From contig JAEDLA010000067.1 of the NCBI GenBank assembly GCA_016295545.1, positions 1-7,505 on the forward strand: DNA of 7,505 bases, read 5' to 3'. Below, in pieces: positions 6,798 through 7,505 of the stretch (position 1 is its first letter; each line of letters begins with the position of its first letter). The position numbers and the translations under genes are program-made. The notes beneath the pieces are model-generated. The model ran no database searches, was not told the origin of the DNA, and worked only from the letters and a program-made list of their open reading frames with translations. The stretch is from Oscillospiraceae bacterium. Lineage in GTDB: Bacteria > Bacillota > Clostridia > Oscillospirales > Ruminococcaceae.

Positions 6798-7505
6798 ATG
6801 CTTGAAAACGAACTTATTAGTCTTATAAATACTATTACGAAAACTAAGAGTGAGAGTAACTATATCGAAGTGAAATCTGCTAAAAAAGGCTGTCCTAAGC
6901 TATTTGATACATTTTCTTCTTTCTCAAATCAGCAAGGCGGAGGCAAAATAGTCTTTGGTATTGACGAAAGCGACGGATACACCATATGTGGAGTTTATGA
7001 CGCTGCCGATCTTCAGAAGAAGATAATGGAACAGAGTCTGCAAATGGAACCTGTAATCAGACCTCTTTGTACAACAATAGATATTGAAGGTAAAATTGTT
7101 GTGTGTGCAGAAATACAGGAAATTGATCTTTTCTCCAAACCGTGCTTTTATAAAGGGGCGGGCAGACTTAAAGGCTCGTATATCCGAGTAGCTGATGGCG
7201 ACAGGCTTATGTCCGAGTATGAGGTTTATAGCTACGAATCATTTCGAAAGAAAATTCAGGATGAGATCAGAATTACTGAAAGAGCAGATATGTCGGATAT
7301 TAAGACAACCGCTTTTCAGAAATACTTGCTTGAACTGAAAACAAAAAAAGCTAACCTCGCTGAACTTTCTGAAGAGAAAATCTGTAGATTGCAGGGATTT
7401 ACTGATGACAACAGACCTACCCTTGCCGGAATAATGCTGTTTTCAGATTATCCGCAGGCATTCTATCCTCAACTGTGTATAACTGCGGTATCTGTTCCTG
7501 GAACA
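6798..7505 (+). CDS. AlbA_2 (Schlafen-type) domain protein, putative DNA-binding regulator/ATPase (3' partial)
   Basis: 236 codons are visible and the gene runs off the right edge. The N-terminal AlbA_2 fold is clear: ESNYIEVKSAKKG (19-31, with the family's E-x-K core), FSSFSNQQGGGKIVFGIDE (39-57, the FxAFxNxxGG-type motif), then IRPL/TTIDIEGKIVVCAEI and YKGAGRLKGSYIRVADGDRL (118-137, the family's KGxYxRxGDxxxxM-like strand). PTLAGIMLFSDYPQAFYPQ (207-225) is the start of the next segment. Proteins of this type often continue with a GHKL ATPase-like domain and a winged HTH and are annotated as predicted transcriptional regulators; those parts would lie beyond the window. AlbA_2 proteins also occur in accessory and defence loci. 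It has its own strong promoter, a striking operator and an AGGAGG site, all suggesting self-regulation. Identity of the domain is firm; function is not. Confidence 0.
   Translation, partial: MLENELISLINTITKTKSESNYIEVKSAKKGCPKLFDTFSSFSNQQGGGKIVFGIDESDGYTICGVYDAADLQKKIMEQSLQMEPVIRPLCTTIDIEGKIVVCAEIQEIDLFSKPCFYKGAGRLKGSYIRVADGDRLMSEYEVYSYESFRKKIQDEIRITERADMSDIKTTAFQKYLLELKTKKANLAELSEEKICRLQGFTDDNRPTLAGIMLFSDYPQAFYPQLCITAVSVPGT

Overview
The window looks like a chromosomal segment of a low-to-mid-GC Clostridia bacterium, probably Ruminococcus or a close relative. That call rests on codon use, Gram-positive AGGAG ribosome sites, canonical sigma-A promoters with 17-bp spacers, a CCA-encoding tRNA gene, an ECF sigma/membrane-partner pair of the kind common in these genomes, and a sugar-sensor/AraC fusion regulator. 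It is inference; no marker names the genus.

Layout. Positions 2-1546 (+) carry the 3' part of a one-component regulator: a LacI-type ligand-binding domain, an unassigned middle domain and a C-terminal AraC HTH. Its start lies left of the window. Next is pyrG (CTP synthase, 1803-3419, +), with its own promoter, a 118-nt structured leader and a strong terminator that also reads well on the minus strand. The convergent gap 3466-3716 holds a 130-bp imperfect palindrome (3521-3650) with three symmetric paired blocks, a candidate MITE-like or structured-RNA repeat. On the minus strand, an ECF sigma factor (5799-5236) and a single-pass membrane protein with a duplicated extracytoplasmic domain (5222-3717) form an operon. 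They are transcribed from a near-consensus promoter at 5971-5999 through a ~165-nt leader, and are probably translationally coupled.

The right part holds tRNA-Trp(CCA) (6132-6207) with promoter and terminator. A repeat-dense stretch follows (6262-6405: hairpins, helically phased TCACA repeats, another terminator-like hairpin). After it come a short ORF that faintly resembles DUF370/RemB proteins, a terminator, and the first 236 codons of an AlbA_2 (Schlafen-type) protein that runs off the right edge. The promoter of that last gene lies inside an exactly symmetric operator of four 9-bp half-sites, the sharpest unexplained regulatory signal in the window.

How the parts work together. pyrG and tRNA-Trp are housekeeping genes with independent units. 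The sigma/membrane pair is a probable envelope-sensing switch. The AlbA_2 gene looks like a tightly regulated, possibly self-regulated, accessory gene downstream of a tRNA locus. I see no CRISPR array, transposase, integrase or complete defence system. The best candidates for something undescribed are the AlbA_2 operator, the 130-bp palindrome and the tRNA-proximal repeat cluster.
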